From Rhizobium sp. P40RR-XXII (GTDB lineage: Bacteria; Pseudomonadota; Alphaproteobacteria; Rhizobiales; Rhizobiaceae), in NCBI RefSeq assembly GCF_012641405.1, contig NZ_JABAII010000004.1, positions 248,001 to 312,000 on the forward strand: a stretch of DNA of 64,000 nucleotides, in the 5' to 3' direction. This document shows, one piece after another, positions 48,367-57,770 of this stretch. The position numbers were made by a program, and so were the translations under genes. Below the pieces are notes generated by a model that worked only from the letters and a program-made list of their open reading frames with translations, was not told the origin of the DNA and did no database searches. Numbering within the stretch: position 1 is the first letter of the stretch; each line of letters opens with the position of its first letter.

Positions 48367-50913
48367 TCAGAGTTCGCGCAGAACGGGTGCCGCCTTCTGG
48401 CCGAGAATCCGCCAGGTACCGATCAGGCCGATGCCGACCGTCAGCACCAGGGCGATGATCAGCGTTGAGAAGGCGACGTCGGGCAGGAAGGCAGACGGCA
48501 GGCGCATGATGCGGCTGACGATATACCAGGCCGATGCCGCACCCGCGATCAGCGCGAAGATGGCGGTTGCCGCGCCGAGGATCAGATATTCGTAGCTGAA
48601 GGCGCGAATGAGCGTGGCACGCGTCGCGCCGAGTGTCTTGAGGATGACAGCGTCATGCGTGCGAGCGCGGTTGCCGGCCGCTAGCGCACCCGCCAATACC
48701 AGCACGGATGCGATGAGCGCGACCGAGGCGGCGGAGCGGATAGCGGCGGCGAGCTGTCCCACCAGCGTGTTGACGACATCCAGTGCATCCTTGACGCGGA
48801 CGCTTGTTATGGTCGGATAGGCATTGGTGACCTTCCGGAGGATCGTGGCTTCCTGAGCGGAGGTGGCCGAAGTGTCGGTCAGCGTTGCCAGCCAGGCATG
48901 CGGGGCGCCCTTGAAGGTATTGGGCGAGAAGATCATCACGAAATTGATCGACAGCGATTGCCATTGCACCTTGCGGAAGCTGGCGATCTTGGCAGTGATG
49001 TTACGGCCAAGCACGTTGACGGTGACCTTGTCGCCGAGCTTCAGGCCCAGCGCCTTGCCCTCCTCGTCGGAAAAGGAGACCAGCGGCTCGCCGCCATAAT
49101 CCTTGTCCCACCATTTGCCTTCCGTAATCGAGGCGTTTTCCGGCACGGTTTCGGCATAGGTGATGCCACGATCGCCGCGCAGCACCCATTGCCCGGCGGC
49201 CGGCACCTTCATTTTTGTGACATCTTCGCCGTTGAAGGCGACGATGCGGCCGCGCAGCATCGGCGCCTCGACGAGCTTGCCCTTCGGATCCTCGGCGAGC
49301 ACGATCTTGCGGAAACCTTCCAGCTCCGGCCCCTGAATATCGACGAAGAAGAAGTTCGGCGCCTGCTCGCTCATACGACCGGTCAATTCGCGGCGCATAT
49401 TACCGTCGATTAGGGTCAGCGTCACAAGCAGCGCCAGGCCGAGGCCGAGCGACAGCACGACGGACGAGGTGAGAGCGCCCGGTCGGTGGATATTGCCGAT
49501 TGCCAGGCGCAAAGCGGGAGAGCGTACGCGCGGGCTGCGGCGGGCAAGCCAGGAGAGAGCGGCGGCAACGGCGCGCAGCACGACGAAAGCCCCGGCGATC
49601 GAGACCACGAACACGACCGCGATGAAGCGATCATAGGCGGTGACGATCGCAAGCGCCGCAAGTGCCGCCATCAGCACGCCGGCGGCCAGCAGATAGGGCC
49701 AACCGGGCAGGCGGCGCGCTTCGAAGCCCTGTTCGCGGAAAAGCGCCGTCGCCGGCACTTCGCGGGCGTGGCCGAGCGGGGGAATGGCGAAGGCAAGCGT
49801 CGTCAGCAGGCCGAAGACGGCGGCGAGCGTCAGCGCGCCGGGATAAAGCCTCGGTGCGGTGGAAATCGGCAGGAATTCGGCTATGAATTGCGATGCGATC
49901 ATGGGCGCAATGGCGCCGAGAACGAGGCCGACCGCGATGCCGGCGAGCGCAATGACGGCAATCTGAATGAGATAGATCAGCACCACGACGAAGGCCGGCG
50001 CGCCCAGACATTTGAAGGTGGCGATGGTCGTGCGCTTCGAATCGAGAAAGGCCCGCACGGCATTGGCGACGCCGACGCCGCCGACGATGAGAGCAGCCAG
50101 GCCGACGAGCGTCAGGAATTGCGAGAAACGCGTGACATTGTCGGCGAGCTGGGGAGCGGCGCGATCGCTGCTGCGGATCGACCAGCCTGCCTGCGGGAAG
50201 GTGGCATTGGCGCGGTCGCCGATATTGCGGATGCCGGCTGCGGGATGGTCCATGCGGATCCGGTATGCCTGTTCGACGAGGCTGCCTGTCGTAATCAGAC
50301 CAGAGGCAATCAGGGCATCGCGGCTCGTCACCAGGCGCGGCGCAAAGCCGAATCCTTCGGAGACGGCATCCGGCTCGCTCTCGACAGTACCTGATATGCG
50401 CAGCTTGGTATTGCCCAGCAACAGATCGTCGCCGATCTTGAGGTTCAGGCGTTCGAGCAGAAGCGGGGCGACCACGGCGCCATAGGTGCCATCCTTGGCC
50501 GCCAGCAGGGTCGACAGTGGCTGGTCCGGCTCGGCCTCGAAGGTTCCGTAGAGCGGATAGGCATCATCGACGGCCTTGACCTCGACCAGCGCCTGATCGG
50601 AGCCGTCGGGCAGGCGCGCCATGGAGCGCAGTCCGGTGGAGCGGGAAACTTTCCCCAGGCTTTGGAGGTAGGCGAATTCCTCCGACGTTGCCTCGCGATT
50701 GCGCAGCTCAAAACGAGCATCGCCGGCCAGCAGTGATTGGCCCTGGGTCGCGATGGCGTCGGTGATCGAGCGGGAAACGGAATTGACGGCGGCAATTGCG
50801 CCGGTGCCGAGCGCGATGCAGGCCAGGAAGATGTAGAAGCCGCCGAGGCCGCCGCGCAATTCGCGCAGGGCAAGGCGGAAGGCGAGCGGCAGGCGCAGTC
50901 CCGCCGTGCTCAT
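48367..50913 (-). CDS. FtsX-like ABC transporter permease (YbbP type)
   Basis: 848-residue permease with about ten helices in two FtsX/MacB-like halves: a first helix LGGFYIFLACIALGTGAIAA followed by a large periplasmic domain, helices from ~270 to 480, a second periplasmic domain and a C-terminal three-helix bundle. The family (YbbP) lacks a known substrate. It overlaps its ATPase gene by four bases (50910-50913). An SGNH hydrolase gene is divergent, matching the conserved tesA-ybbA-ybbP association, so lipid-related export is a reasonable but unproven idea. Confidence 0.9.
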   Translation of the reverse strand: MSTAGLRLPLAFRLALRELRGGLGGFYIFLACIALGTGAIAAVNSVSRSITDAIATQGQSLLAGDARFELRNREATSEEFAYLQSLGKVSRSTGLRSMARLPDGSDQALVEVKAVDDAYPLYGTFEAEPDQPLSTLLAAKDGTYGAVVAPLLLERLNLKIGDDLLLGNTKLRISGTVESEPDAVSEGFGFAPRLVTSRDALIASGLITTGSLVEQAYRIRMDHPAAGIRNIGDRANATFPQAGWSIRSSDRAAPQLADNVTRFSQFLTLVGLAALIVGGVGVANAVRAFLDSKRTTIATFKCLGAPAFVVVLIYLIQIAVIALAGIAVGLVLGAIAPMIASQFIAEFLPISTAPRLYPGALTLAAVFGLLTTLAFAIPPLGHAREVPATALFREQGFEARRLPGWPYLLAAGVLMAALAALAIVTAYDRFIAVVFVVSIAGAFVVLRAVAAALSWLARRSPRVRSPALRLAIGNIHRPGALTSSVVLSLGLGLALLVTLTLIDGNMRRELTGRMSEQAPNFFFVDIQGPELEGFRKIVLAEDPKGKLVEAPMLRGRIVAFNGEDVTKMKVPAAGQWVLRGDRGITYAETVPENASITEGKWWDKDYGGEPLVSFSDEEGKALGLKLGDKVTVNVLGRNITAKIASFRKVQWQSLSINFVMIFSPNTFKGAPHAWLATLTDTSATSAQEATILRKVTNAYPTITSVRVKDALDVVNTLVGQLAAAIRSAASVALIASVLVLAGALAAGNRARTHDAVILKTLGATRATLIRAFSYEYLILGAATAIFALIAGAASAWYIVSRIMRLPSAFLPDVAFSTLIIALVLTVGIGLIGTWRILGQKAAPVLREL

Positions 50914-51620
50914 GCAATCGCTGCCTGGCTGGTGCGCGTGCGCGTGCTGTCGTTCTCGATTTCGCCGGAGCGAACGCGGATCTGGCGCGAGCAGCGGGCG
51001 GCAAGCGCCGGATCGTGGGTGACGAGCAGCATGGTCGTGCCGCGCTCGGCCTGCTGGGCGAAGAGCAGGTCGGCGATCTGCCGTCCGGTATCGGTGTCGA
51101 GATTGCCTGTCGGTTCGTCGGCAATCAGGACGGCGGGCGAGGGTGCCAGCGCGCGGGCGATGGCGACGCGCTGCTGCTCGCCGCCGGAAAGCTGGCCGGG
51201 ATAGTGACTGAGCCGTTCGCCCAGCCCCACCGCTTCCAGCTCCCGCCGGGCGATGTCGAAGGCATCGCGGACATTGGCAAGCTCCAGGGGCACGGCGACG
51301 TTTTCCATCGCCGTCATGTTGGCGATGAGATGGAAGGACTGGAACACGATACCGATATTGCGGCCGCGGAAATCCGCGATGCGGTCCTCGCTCAGGCTGT
51401 GCAGGGGCGTGTCGCGGATCAGGAGTTCGCCGCTGTCGAGCTTTTCGAGACCGGCCAGCACCATCAGCAGGGTCGACTTGCCGGAGCCGGATGGGCCGAC
51501 GATGCCGACGGCCTCACCTTCCATAATGGTCAGGTCGATGCCCTTCAGCACATGGACCGAGGCGGCGGCAGTGCCGAGCGTCAAATCCGCCTTCTTCAGC
51601 TCGATGATGGTTTTTGCCAA
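50910..51620 (-). CDS. ABC transporter ATP-binding protein (YbbA type)
   Basis: 236-residue ABC ATPase of the LolD/MacB/YbbA branch: Walker A GPSGSGKSTLL, signature LSGGEQQRVAIARAL, Walker B VLIADEPTGNLD, switch LLVTHDPALA. It powers the adjacent FtsX-like permease, to which it is coupled by overlapping stop and start. The start region is 81 bp from the divergent SGNH hydrolase start, so a shared control region is likely. Confidence 0.92.
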   Translation of the reverse strand: MAKTIIELKKADLTLGTAAASVHVLKGIDLTIMEGEAVGIVGPSGSGKSTLLMVLAGLEKLDSGELLIRDTPLHSLSEDRIADFRGRNIGIVFQSFHLIANMTAMENVAVPLELANVRDAFDIARRELEAVGLGERLSHYPGQLSGGEQQRVAIARALAPSPAVLIADEPTGNLDTDTGRQIADLLFAQQAERGTTMLLVTHDPALAARCSRQIRVRSGEIENDSTRTRTSQAAIA

Positions 51621-51701
51621 TGCGAACGCCCTATATATCGGAGAACATCAGAGATAATGGCGGGCACGACTGGCCCAAGCAGCGAATTTAGGAATTGGAT
51701 C

Positions 51702-52352
51702 ATGGGTTTTAAAGTTGCTGCGTTTCACTTCGCTGTCATCACTTTCGGTCTTTTGTTTGGCGCGGCAGGTGCTGCGGAAGCGCGGACGATCCAGCTGGTC
51801 GGCTTCGGCGACAGCCTGATGGCGGGTTACCAGCTTCCGCCCGGCGATGGTTTTCCCGCCAAGCTGGAGGCCGCGCTGAAGGCCAAGGGACTGGATCTGG
51901 CCGTCGCCGATGCCGGCGTCTCCGGCGATACGACCTCGGGCGGGCTCTCGCGCATCGACTGGTCGGTGCCTGATGGCACGGATGGCGTCATCCTTGAGCT
52001 CGGCGCCAACGACGCGTTGCGCGGCATTCCGCCAGAGCAGACGGAAAAGAACCTCGAGACGATGATCGAGCGGCTGAAGGGCAGAAAGATCCCGATCTTT
52101 CTCGTCGGCATGCTGGCTCCGCCGAACATGGGGCCTGACTACGCCGACAAATTCAATCCGATCTACAAGCGTCTTGCCGACAAATACCAGCTTGCGCTCT
52201 ATCCGTTCTTCCTCGACGGCGTCGCCGCGCATGCGGATCTGCAGCTCGCCGATGGCATGCATCCGAACCCCAAGGGTGTGGATGTGATGGTCCAACATAT
52301 GTTGCCGGCTGTTATCAGTTTTGTAGGGACGATTGACGCAGGTGCGAAATAG
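51702..52352 (+). CDS. Arylesterase / TesA-like SGNH hydrolase
   Basis: 216-residue secreted lipase-like protein: signal peptide (FKVAAFHFAVITFGLLFGAA), block I GFGDSLMAGYQLPPGDGFP with the nucleophile Ser, block III GANDALRG and block V DGMHPNPKG with the catalytic His. Like E. coli TesA it would hydrolyse acyl-CoA, lysophospholipid or ester substrates in the periplasm. I chose the ATG at 51702 (AGGA upstream); an in-frame ATG at 51657 would bury the signal peptide. Divergent from ybbA. Confidence 0.9.
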   Translation: MGFKVAAFHFAVITFGLLFGAAGAAEARTIQLVGFGDSLMAGYQLPPGDGFPAKLEAALKAKGLDLAVADAGVSGDTTSGGLSRIDWSVPDGTDGVILELGANDALRGIPPEQTEKNLETMIERLKGRKIPIFLVGMLAPPNMGPDYADKFNPIYKRLADKYQLALYPFFLDGVAAHADLQLADGMHPNPKGVDVMVQHMLPAVISFVGTIDAGAK

Positions 52353-52420
52353 GTGCTTGCACCGACTGCAAATGCGTGATTCCCTAGTTGTACCTGCAAG
52401 AGATTCGGGGAGTGCTCGTC

Positions 52421-53017
52421 ATGCCGAGACTTTTTACCGCCCTCGAAATTCCGCGCAATGCGGCCATGAGCCTGTCATTGTTGCGCGGTGGTCTCCCGGG
52501 AGCCAGGTGGATCGACGTCGAAAATTATCACATCACTTTGCGGTTCATCGGCGATGTCGATGGCCGCACGGCCGATGAGATCGTCGACCGCCTGGACCGG
52601 ATAGACCGACCTGAATTCCAGCTTCGGCTGGAGGGCATCGGTTCCTTCGGCTCCAAGAAGCCGCACTCGGTATGGGCCGGCGTGTCGCAGACGCCGGACA
52701 TGCACGCGCTGCAAGGCGAGATCGAGCGCATCTGCCAGCGCATCGGTCTGCAGCCCGATCCGCGCAAGTTTACGCCGCATGTGACGCTCGCGAGGCTGAA
52801 GTCCTCTCGGGTCGATGATGTCGTGCACTATCTCTCCGGTCGTGGCAACTTCTACACCGCGCCATTCACCGTGGGCCGTTTCGTGCTTCTGTCCTCGCGC
52901 GAATCGGTTGGCGGCGGTCCCTATCTCACCGAAGAGATATTCCCGCTTCACGAGCCGCGCAGCACGTTCCCGACCTTGGGCAACAATGCGCCGCAGCCGG
53001 CCAAGAGCATGGTGTAA
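52421..53017 (+). CDS. thpR: RNA 2',3'-cyclic phosphodiesterase (LigT/ThpR)
   Basis: 198-residue 2H-phosphoesterase. Two HxTx motifs, YHITLRFIG (~residues 41-49) and HVTLARL (~127-133), are intact. ThpR hydrolyses RNA 2',3'-cyclic phosphate ends and can ligate them in vitro. The start is ATG 52421, with GGGGAG upstream. The last 70 bp overlap the convergent phosphatase gene, so the two mRNAs are antisense over that stretch. Confidence 0.92.
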   Translation: MPRLFTALEIPRNAAMSLSLLRGGLPGARWIDVENYHITLRFIGDVDGRTADEIVDRLDRIDRPEFQLRLEGIGSFGSKKPHSVWAGVSQTPDMHALQGEIERICQRIGLQPDPRKFTPHVTLARLKSSRVDDVVHYLSGRGNFYTAPFTVGRFVLLSSRESVGGGPYLTEEIFPLHEPRSTFPTLGNNAPQPAKSMV

Positions 53018-53430
53018 ACCGTCTCGAAATCCTCGCGGTCGCCGTAATAGGGATCGGGAATGTCCTTGTTGACGCCGAGCGCGAGGGTATTGAAAAGGTG
53101 CAGTTTGCCGAGCGCATCGGCGGGTGCCGACTTGCGCAAGTTCTTCAAATTGTCTTGATCCATTGCCAGGATAAGATCGAACCTGCCGAAATCGGCCGGT
53201 TCGATACGCCGGGCGTGCTGGCCTGAAATATCGATTCCGTGACCGGCCGCGACGGCAATCGAACGCCGATCCGGACGCTCGCCCTGATGCCAGCTGCCGG
53301 TGCCGGCCGAATCGATGTCGAATTCGTCCGAGCGACCGATCTCGCCCGCCAGGTGTCTGAATATGCCTTCGGCGAAGGGCGACCGGCAGATATTGCCGGC
53401 GCAGACGAAAAGAATCCTATGACGATCCAT
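52948..53430 (-). CDS. Low-molecular-weight protein-tyrosine phosphatase
   Basis: 160-residue [14 protein letters not shown] (CX5R P loop, residues 10-16) immediately after the start and [11 protein letters not shown] with the general-acid Asp. Bacterial members dephosphorylate tyrosine kinases or exopolysaccharide regulators; the partner is unknown. The 3' end overlaps thpR (52948-53017) in antisense orientation. It is divergent from phhB, 32 bp between starts. Confidence 0.92.
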   Translation of the reverse strand: MDRHRILFVCAGNICRSPFAEGIFRHLAGEIGRSDEFDIDSAGTGSWHQGERPDRRSIAVAAGHGIDISGQHARRIEPADFGRFDLILAMDQDNLKNLRKSAPADALGKLHLFNTLALGVNKDIPDPYYGDREDFETVYTMLLAGCGALLPKVGNVLRGS

Positions 53431-53462
53431 GGTATCGTTTCACCGCTAGAGGAGTAATTGCC

Positions 53463-53768
53463 ATGAAATACGAAAAGCTGGATCGTGCCGCAATCGATGA
53501 AAATCTTGCGGAGCTTAGCGGCTGGGCGCTTGCGGACGACGGTCTTTCGATTTCGAAGACCTTCAAATTCCGCAATTTCGTCGAGGCCTTTGGCTTCATG
53601 ACCGAAGCTGCGCTTGCCGCGGAAAAATTCAACCATCACCCGGAATGGTTCAACGTCTATTCCCGGGTCGAGGTGAAGCTGACGACGCATGACGTCGGCG
53701 GCCTGACCGACCATGACGTCAAACTGGCAAAGGCGATGGAGAAGGCGGCCGCGCGCCGTCTCGATTGA
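53463..53768 (+). CDS. phhB: Pterin-4a-carbinolamine dehydratase
   Basis: 101-residue PCD/DCoH protein: [19 protein letters not shown], then [20 protein letters not shown] with the catalytic histidines, and [20 protein letters not shown]. It dehydrates 4a-hydroxytetrahydrobiopterin; in bacteria without a phenylalanine hydroxylase it may serve pterin recycling more generally. GAGGAG lies 8 bp before the ATG. The YkvA gene follows after 66 bp. Confidence 0.93.
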   Translation: MKYEKLDRAAIDENLAELSGWALADDGLSISKTFKFRNFVEAFGFMTEAALAAEKFNHHPEWFNVYSRVEVKLTTHDVGGLTDHDVKLAKAMEKAAARRLD

Positions 53769-53834
53769 ATCGCGGCAAGCGATCACCATATGTTTACCCG
53801 GCCCGGGCGACGGGCATCGCTAGAGGTGAATGGA

Positions 53835-54224
53835 ATGGATGACATCAAGTATGGGGAAATCCTGATGCCTGGTGACGAAGAGACCCAAAAAGAGCAGGAA
53901 AAATCGGTGCGCGGCAAATTCTGGCCGACCTTGCGGAAGGCGGCTCGCCATATTCCCTTTTCCCGCGACGTCGTGGCCGCCTTCTATTGTGCGTTCGACC
54001 CGCAGACGCCGACGCGAGTTCGCGGCATCCTGCTGGCGGCACTCGGCTATTTCGTCATGCCGGTCGACATTATCCCCGATTTCTTTGCCGTCATCGGCTT
54101 TTCCGACGATGTCGCGGTGCTGACGCTCGCTTTTAGCATGATCAGGGGCCATATCCGCCAGGAACATTACGATGCCGCCGACCGCGCGCTGGAGAACGAG
54201 CCTGAGGCCGCCGAGACGGCCTGA
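53835..54224 (+). CDS. YkvA-family (DUF1232) membrane protein
   Basis: 129-residue protein with a DUF1232 core: DVVAAFYCAFDPQTPTRVRG, then ALGYFVMPVDIIPDFFAVIG and FSDDVAVLTLAFSM. One or two short hydrophobic segments suggest membrane association. The function is unknown. The ATG at 53835 has GAGGTGAA upstream; a longer frame from 53790 has no supporting site. Confidence 0.87.
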   Translation: MDDIKYGEILMPGDEETQKEQEKSVRGKFWPTLRKAARHIPFSRDVVAAFYCAFDPQTPTRVRGILLAALGYFVMPVDIIPDFFAVIGFSDDVAVLTLAFSMIRGHIRQEHYDAADRALENEPEAAETA

Positions 54225-54556
54225 TGCTCGTTTTGAGGCCCCGATCTGAATCCTCTCGGGTTTCCAGAGATTTATGAGACCTGCCTGATTTTAGCGAGGT
54301 CAAATTCTTGCCCGAATCTTTCTGTCTTAAATCGAACCTGCAGGGTGGTACTTCACCATCCGGGTTTTCCAATTCCTTCTGATGCGTTTCAAGCTTTGCG
54401 CGATAACTGGATTGAAATGGCACGGAGCCGGTGGCGGCAGCGCTCCGTTGACGGTTTGGTAACCTGAATAAAGTCAAAATAAGGCAGCTCACGAGCACAG
54501 GCGTGCCTCAATCGAATCGCCATGCGCTCTGGATCGCAAGAAATCGGCAGGAAACC
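54225..54556. other. Intergenic region before the IalB gene
   Basis: 332 bp without a supported gene. TTGACG near 54450 could be a -35 element, with TAAAGT as a weak -10. No strong hairpin or repeat is seen. Confidence 0.4.
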
Positions 54557-55120
54557 ATGTTTGTAAAAAGCTTCGCAATCGCCCTCTCGCTCGTTCTGGC
54601 CGGAACCGGCATCGCGTCCGCGCAGACCAAGAAGCAGAAGCAGACGCAGCAGCCACCGGCAGCGACAGCCGCAGCGCCGGCAGCTCCCACGCGCATCCAG
54701 CAGTTCGACGCCTGGGGCGCTTATTCCTACCAGTCGGCCGGCGGCAAGGTCTGCTACGTTCTCTCCGTGCCGACAGCGAAGGCGCCGACGTCGGGCATCG
54801 ACCATGGCGACAATTTCTTCATTGTGTCGCAACGCCCGGGCCAGAATATTTCCTATGAGCCGCAGGCGATGATGGGTTATCCGCTCAAGGAGAATTCCAA
54901 GGTCGACGTCGTCATCGACAACAAGACCTTCGTGATGTTCACCAAGGACAAGGCCGCCTGGGTCGAAAACGCCGCGCAGGAGCCGGCCCTGGTTGCCGCA
55001 CTGAAATCAGGCCATTCGCTGAAGGTCTCGGCGACCTCGAAGAAGGGCACGGCGACCTCCTACACCTATTCACTGAAGGGCGTCAGCGCTGCGCTCAAGC
55101 AGGTCGAAAACTGCAAGTAA
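54557..55120 (+). CDS. Invasion-associated locus B (IalB) family protein
   Basis: 187-residue secreted protein: signal peptide FVKSFAIALSLVLAGTGIAS (cleavage after ASA), a Lys/Gln/Ala-rich spacer, and an IalB-like beta domain (FDAWGAYSYQSAGGKVCYVL, FIVSQRPGQNISYEPQAMMG, then VAALKSGHSLKVSATSKKGT). A cysteine pair (CY and the final NCK) could form a disulfide. IalB proteins are periplasmic or outer-membrane associated; in Bartonella they assist erythrocyte invasion, in soil bacteria the role is unknown. Ends at a terminator. Confidence 0.88.
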   Translation: MFVKSFAIALSLVLAGTGIASAQTKKQKQTQQPPAATAAAPAAPTRIQQFDAWGAYSYQSAGGKVCYVLSVPTAKAPTSGIDHGDNFFIVSQRPGQNISYEPQAMMGYPLKENSKVDVVIDNKTFVMFTKDKAAWVENAAQEPALVAALKSGHSLKVSATSKKGTATSYTYSLKGVSAALKQVENCK

Positions 55121-55178
55121 GATCGAAGGCCGAGGGATCACGGAAACGTGATCGCGCTAATGCCGCGACCGTAGTAAC

Positions 55179-55208
55179 AAGGCCGGTCAATTCGACCGGC
55201 CTTTTGCT
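55179..55208 (+). terminator. Terminator of the IalB gene
   Basis: AAGGCCGGTC (55179-55188) pairs with GACCGGCCTT (55194-55203), followed by TTGCTTTT. Confidence 0.85.
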
Positions 55209-55407
55209 TTTAGCGGCCAGACTTTCGCTTTTTAGGGAAAGGGATGACGCGAGCGGAAATTAATGCTAAAGGCCGCGCCAACAGCAGGTGTCCGGCAGAC
55301 AGCTTGTCCCGCCACCGCATGAATCTTCAGATTTTCGTGCCTTGCCCGCATCCGCAGCTATCGCCAGCTTTTGCGGCATCGCCGATGTGAACCGTTGGAA
55401 CGATCCC

Positions 55408-56643
55408 ATGTCCGCCACCGATGTCATAACCCCCTCCAGGCTTAAGCCGATGCCCATGTCGCAGCCTGTGGAGCTTTCGCCGAAGCCGTCGCTGATCGGC
55501 CTGACGCGCGAAGAAATGGGCGCCGCCCTCAAGGAAAAGGGTGTCGCCGACAAGCAGATCAAGATGCGCGTCAGCCAGCTCTGGAACTGGATCTACGTGC
55601 GCGGCGTCTCCGATTTCGATGCCATGGCGAATGTCTCGAAGGACATGCGCGAAATGCTGAAGACGCATTTCACCATCGCGCGCCCCGAGATCGTCGAGGA
55701 ACAGGTCTCCAATGACGGCACGCGCAAATGGCTGCTGCGTTTTCCGCCGCGCGGCGCCGGCCGCCCTGTCGAGATCGAGGCCGTCTATATTCCCGAAGAA
55801 GGCCGCGGCACCCTCTGCATTTCCAGCCAGGTCGGCTGTTCGCTCACCTGTTCCTTCTGTCATACCGGCACGCAGCGTTTGGTGCGCAACCTGACGGCGG
55901 AGGAAATCCTGTCGCAGCTGCTTCTGGCGCGCGACCGGCTCGGCGATTTCCCGGATCGTGAAGCACCGCAAGGCACGATCATGCCGGCTGAGGGACGCAA
56001 GGTCAGCAATATCGTCATGATGGGCATGGGCGAGCCGCTCTATAATTTCGACAGCGTCAAGACGGCGCTGCTGATTGCATCTGACGGAGACGGCCTTTCT
56101 CTTTCCAAGCGGCGCATTACGCTTTCGACCTCGGGTGTCGTTCCGGAAATCTATCGCACCGGTGACGAGATCGGCGTCATGCTGGCAATCTCGCTGCATG
56201 CGGTGCGCGACGATCTGCGCGACATGCTCGTGCCGATCAACAAGAAGTATCCGTTGAAGGAATTGATGGACGCCTGCCGTGCCTATCCCGGCCTGTCGAA
56301 CGCCCGGCGCATCACCTTCGAATATGTGATGCTGAAGGGCGTCAACGACAGTCTGGAAGACGCGAAAGGCCTGATCCAGCTCCTGAAGGGCATTCCCGCC
56401 AAGATCAATTTGATCCCGTTCAATCCCTGGCCCGGCACGAACTACCAGTGTTCCGACTGGGAGCAGATCGAGAAGTTCGCCGATTTCATCAATTCGGCCG
56501 GCTATGCCTCGCCGATCCGCACGCCGCGCGGGCGCGACATTCTCGCCGCCTGCGGTCAGCTGAAGTCGGAGTCGGAGCGCATGCGCAAGACGGAGCGATT
56601 GGCTTTCGAAGCAATGATGATCGCCAACCACGGCGAGGATTGA
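55408..56643 (+). CDS. rlmN: 23S rRNA/tRNA adenine-C2 methyltransferase RlmN
   Basis: 411-residue radical-SAM methyltransferase: [13 protein letters not shown] (CxxxCxxC cluster), the N-terminal [16 protein letters not shown] helices, [16 protein letters not shown], and the C-terminal ACGQLKSE with the second catalytic Cys. It methylates A2503 of 23S rRNA and A37 of some tRNAs. The ATG at 55408 matches the family; the earlier start at 55288 has a Cys-rich extension not seen in RlmN. The next gene starts 5 bp later. Confidence 0.95.
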   Translation: MSATDVITPSRLKPMPMSQPVELSPKPSLIGLTREEMGAALKEKGVADKQIKMRVSQLWNWIYVRGVSDFDAMANVSKDMREMLKTHFTIARPEIVEEQVSNDGTRKWLLRFPPRGAGRPVEIEAVYIPEEGRGTLCISSQVGCSLTCSFCHTGTQRLVRNLTAEEILSQLLLARDRLGDFPDREAPQGTIMPAEGRKVSNIVMMGMGEPLYNFDSVKTALLIASDGDGLSLSKRRITLSTSGVVPEIYRTGDEIGVMLAISLHAVRDDLRDMLVPINKKYPLKELMDACRAYPGLSNARRITFEYVMLKGVNDSLEDAKGLIQLLKGIPAKINLIPFNPWPGTNYQCSDWEQIEKFADFINSAGYASPIRTPRGRDILAACGQLKSESERMRKTERLAFEAMMIANHGED

Positions 56644-56648
56644 GATCG

Positions 56649-57077
56649 ATGCTTCTCGGACTGCGCAAGCCGATACGGCTCTTATGGGGCTATCTCGCCG
56701 CTTGCGTTCTGATGGGCTTCGTGCTGGCCTGCGCCGCCGCATGGACAGTGCCGGAGACCGCGGCGCCCGAGCTTTTCGTTCTCACCGTCGGGCTGACGAA
56801 GGTCGCCATGATCGTCAGCATCCTGCCGTCCCTGGTCGTCATCCCCATTCTCGAGTGGCGGCGGGTTCGCCGCTGGTACGGCTATGCGATCTACGGGGCC
56901 ATTCTGTCTTCCGTGGCTTCCATCCTGATTTCCGGCGGCGTGGAAAGGCCGCAGACCCTCAATCTGATCACCATTGCGGTCTGCTTCGCCTTCCTGGGCA
57001 CAGCCAGCGCCACCGTCTATTGGTGGATTGCCGGCCGGTTTGCGGGTCGCTGTCCGATGCTCAACGAGCCTGAGTGA
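56649..57077 (+). CDS. Small hypothetical membrane protein
   Basis: 142-residue protein with four predicted helices (LLWGYLAACVLMGFVLACAA, LTKVAMIVSILPSLVVIPIL, YAIYGAILSSVASILISGGV, then ITIAVCFAFLGTASATVYWW). I do not recognise a family. It begins 5 bp after rlmN, so it is probably co-transcribed, and its last 17 bp overlap the convergent LysE gene. Four short helices and a basic loop suggest an inner-membrane protein. Confidence 0.72.
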   Translation: MLLGLRKPIRLLWGYLAACVLMGFVLACAAAWTVPETAAPELFVLTVGLTKVAMIVSILPSLVVIPILEWRRVRRWYGYAIYGAILSSVASILISGGVERPQTLNLITIAVCFAFLGTASATVYWWIAGRFAGRCPMLNEPE

Positions 57078-57702
57078 AGAAGATCTTCATCGCGAAAATC
57101 GAAAAGACGCCGGCAAAGGTGTAGTCGAGGCCGCGCATCACGCCGCGGTTCCTCTGCAGCCATGACGACAGGCCGTCGGCAGCAAGAACGACGAGCATGT
57201 TCACCGGCATGCCGATGACGATGAAGAAGAAGCCGAGGAAGAGCAGCTTGTGCGTGACGGCCGGATCGCCTGCCGTGACGAACTGCGGCAGGAAGGTCAT
57301 GAAGAAGATGATGACCTTCGGGTTCAGCAGATTGACCCAGAAGCCGGTTGAAATATTGGCAAGCGGCGTGCCCCTGATAGCATCGACCTTTTTGACCGAC
57401 AGGCTGGAGCCGAAGCGGATCGCCTGGATCGCCAGCCACAGCAGATAGGCAGCGCCCCCGGTCTTGAGCATGGTGAAGGCAAGCGGAGAGGCCGTTATCA
57501 GCGCCGAAATGCCGAAGGCCACCAGGCAGGTGTGGACGATGACGCCGAGGCTGGTGCCAAGCACGACGAAGAGCGCCGGCTTCTTGCCCTGTGCGAGCGC
57601 GCGGCTGATCGACAACGTCATGTCGGGGCCGGGCGTCATGGCCAGCAACAGGCTCGCTGCCGCAAAGGCGAGGAGGGTCGGCAGGCTTGGTATGAAATCC
57701 AT
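57061..57702 (-). CDS. LysE/RhtB-family exporter
   Basis: 213-residue exporter with six helices: LLLAMTPGPDMTLSISRALA (conserved TPGP motif), GAAYLLWLAIQAIRFG and the NLLNPKVIIFFMTFLPQFV motif. The family exports lysine, homoserine, threonine or other metabolites; substrate unknown. It overlaps the end of the small membrane protein gene. Confidence 0.9.
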   Translation of the reverse strand: MDFIPSLPTLLAFAAASLLLAMTPGPDMTLSISRALAQGKKPALFVVLGTSLGVIVHTCLVAFGISALITASPLAFTMLKTGGAAYLLWLAIQAIRFGSSLSVKKVDAIRGTPLANISTGFWVNLLNPKVIIFFMTFLPQFVTAGDPAVTHKLLFLGFFFIVIGMPVNMLVVLAADGLSSWLQRNRGVMRGLDYTFAGVFSIFAMKIFFTQAR

Positions 57703-57770
57703 GATAGTCGCTCCGAAAGCCGGATTATGGTGCTTAGCGTTTTCTTATCCGGCTTTCGGGGGATTGCAAA

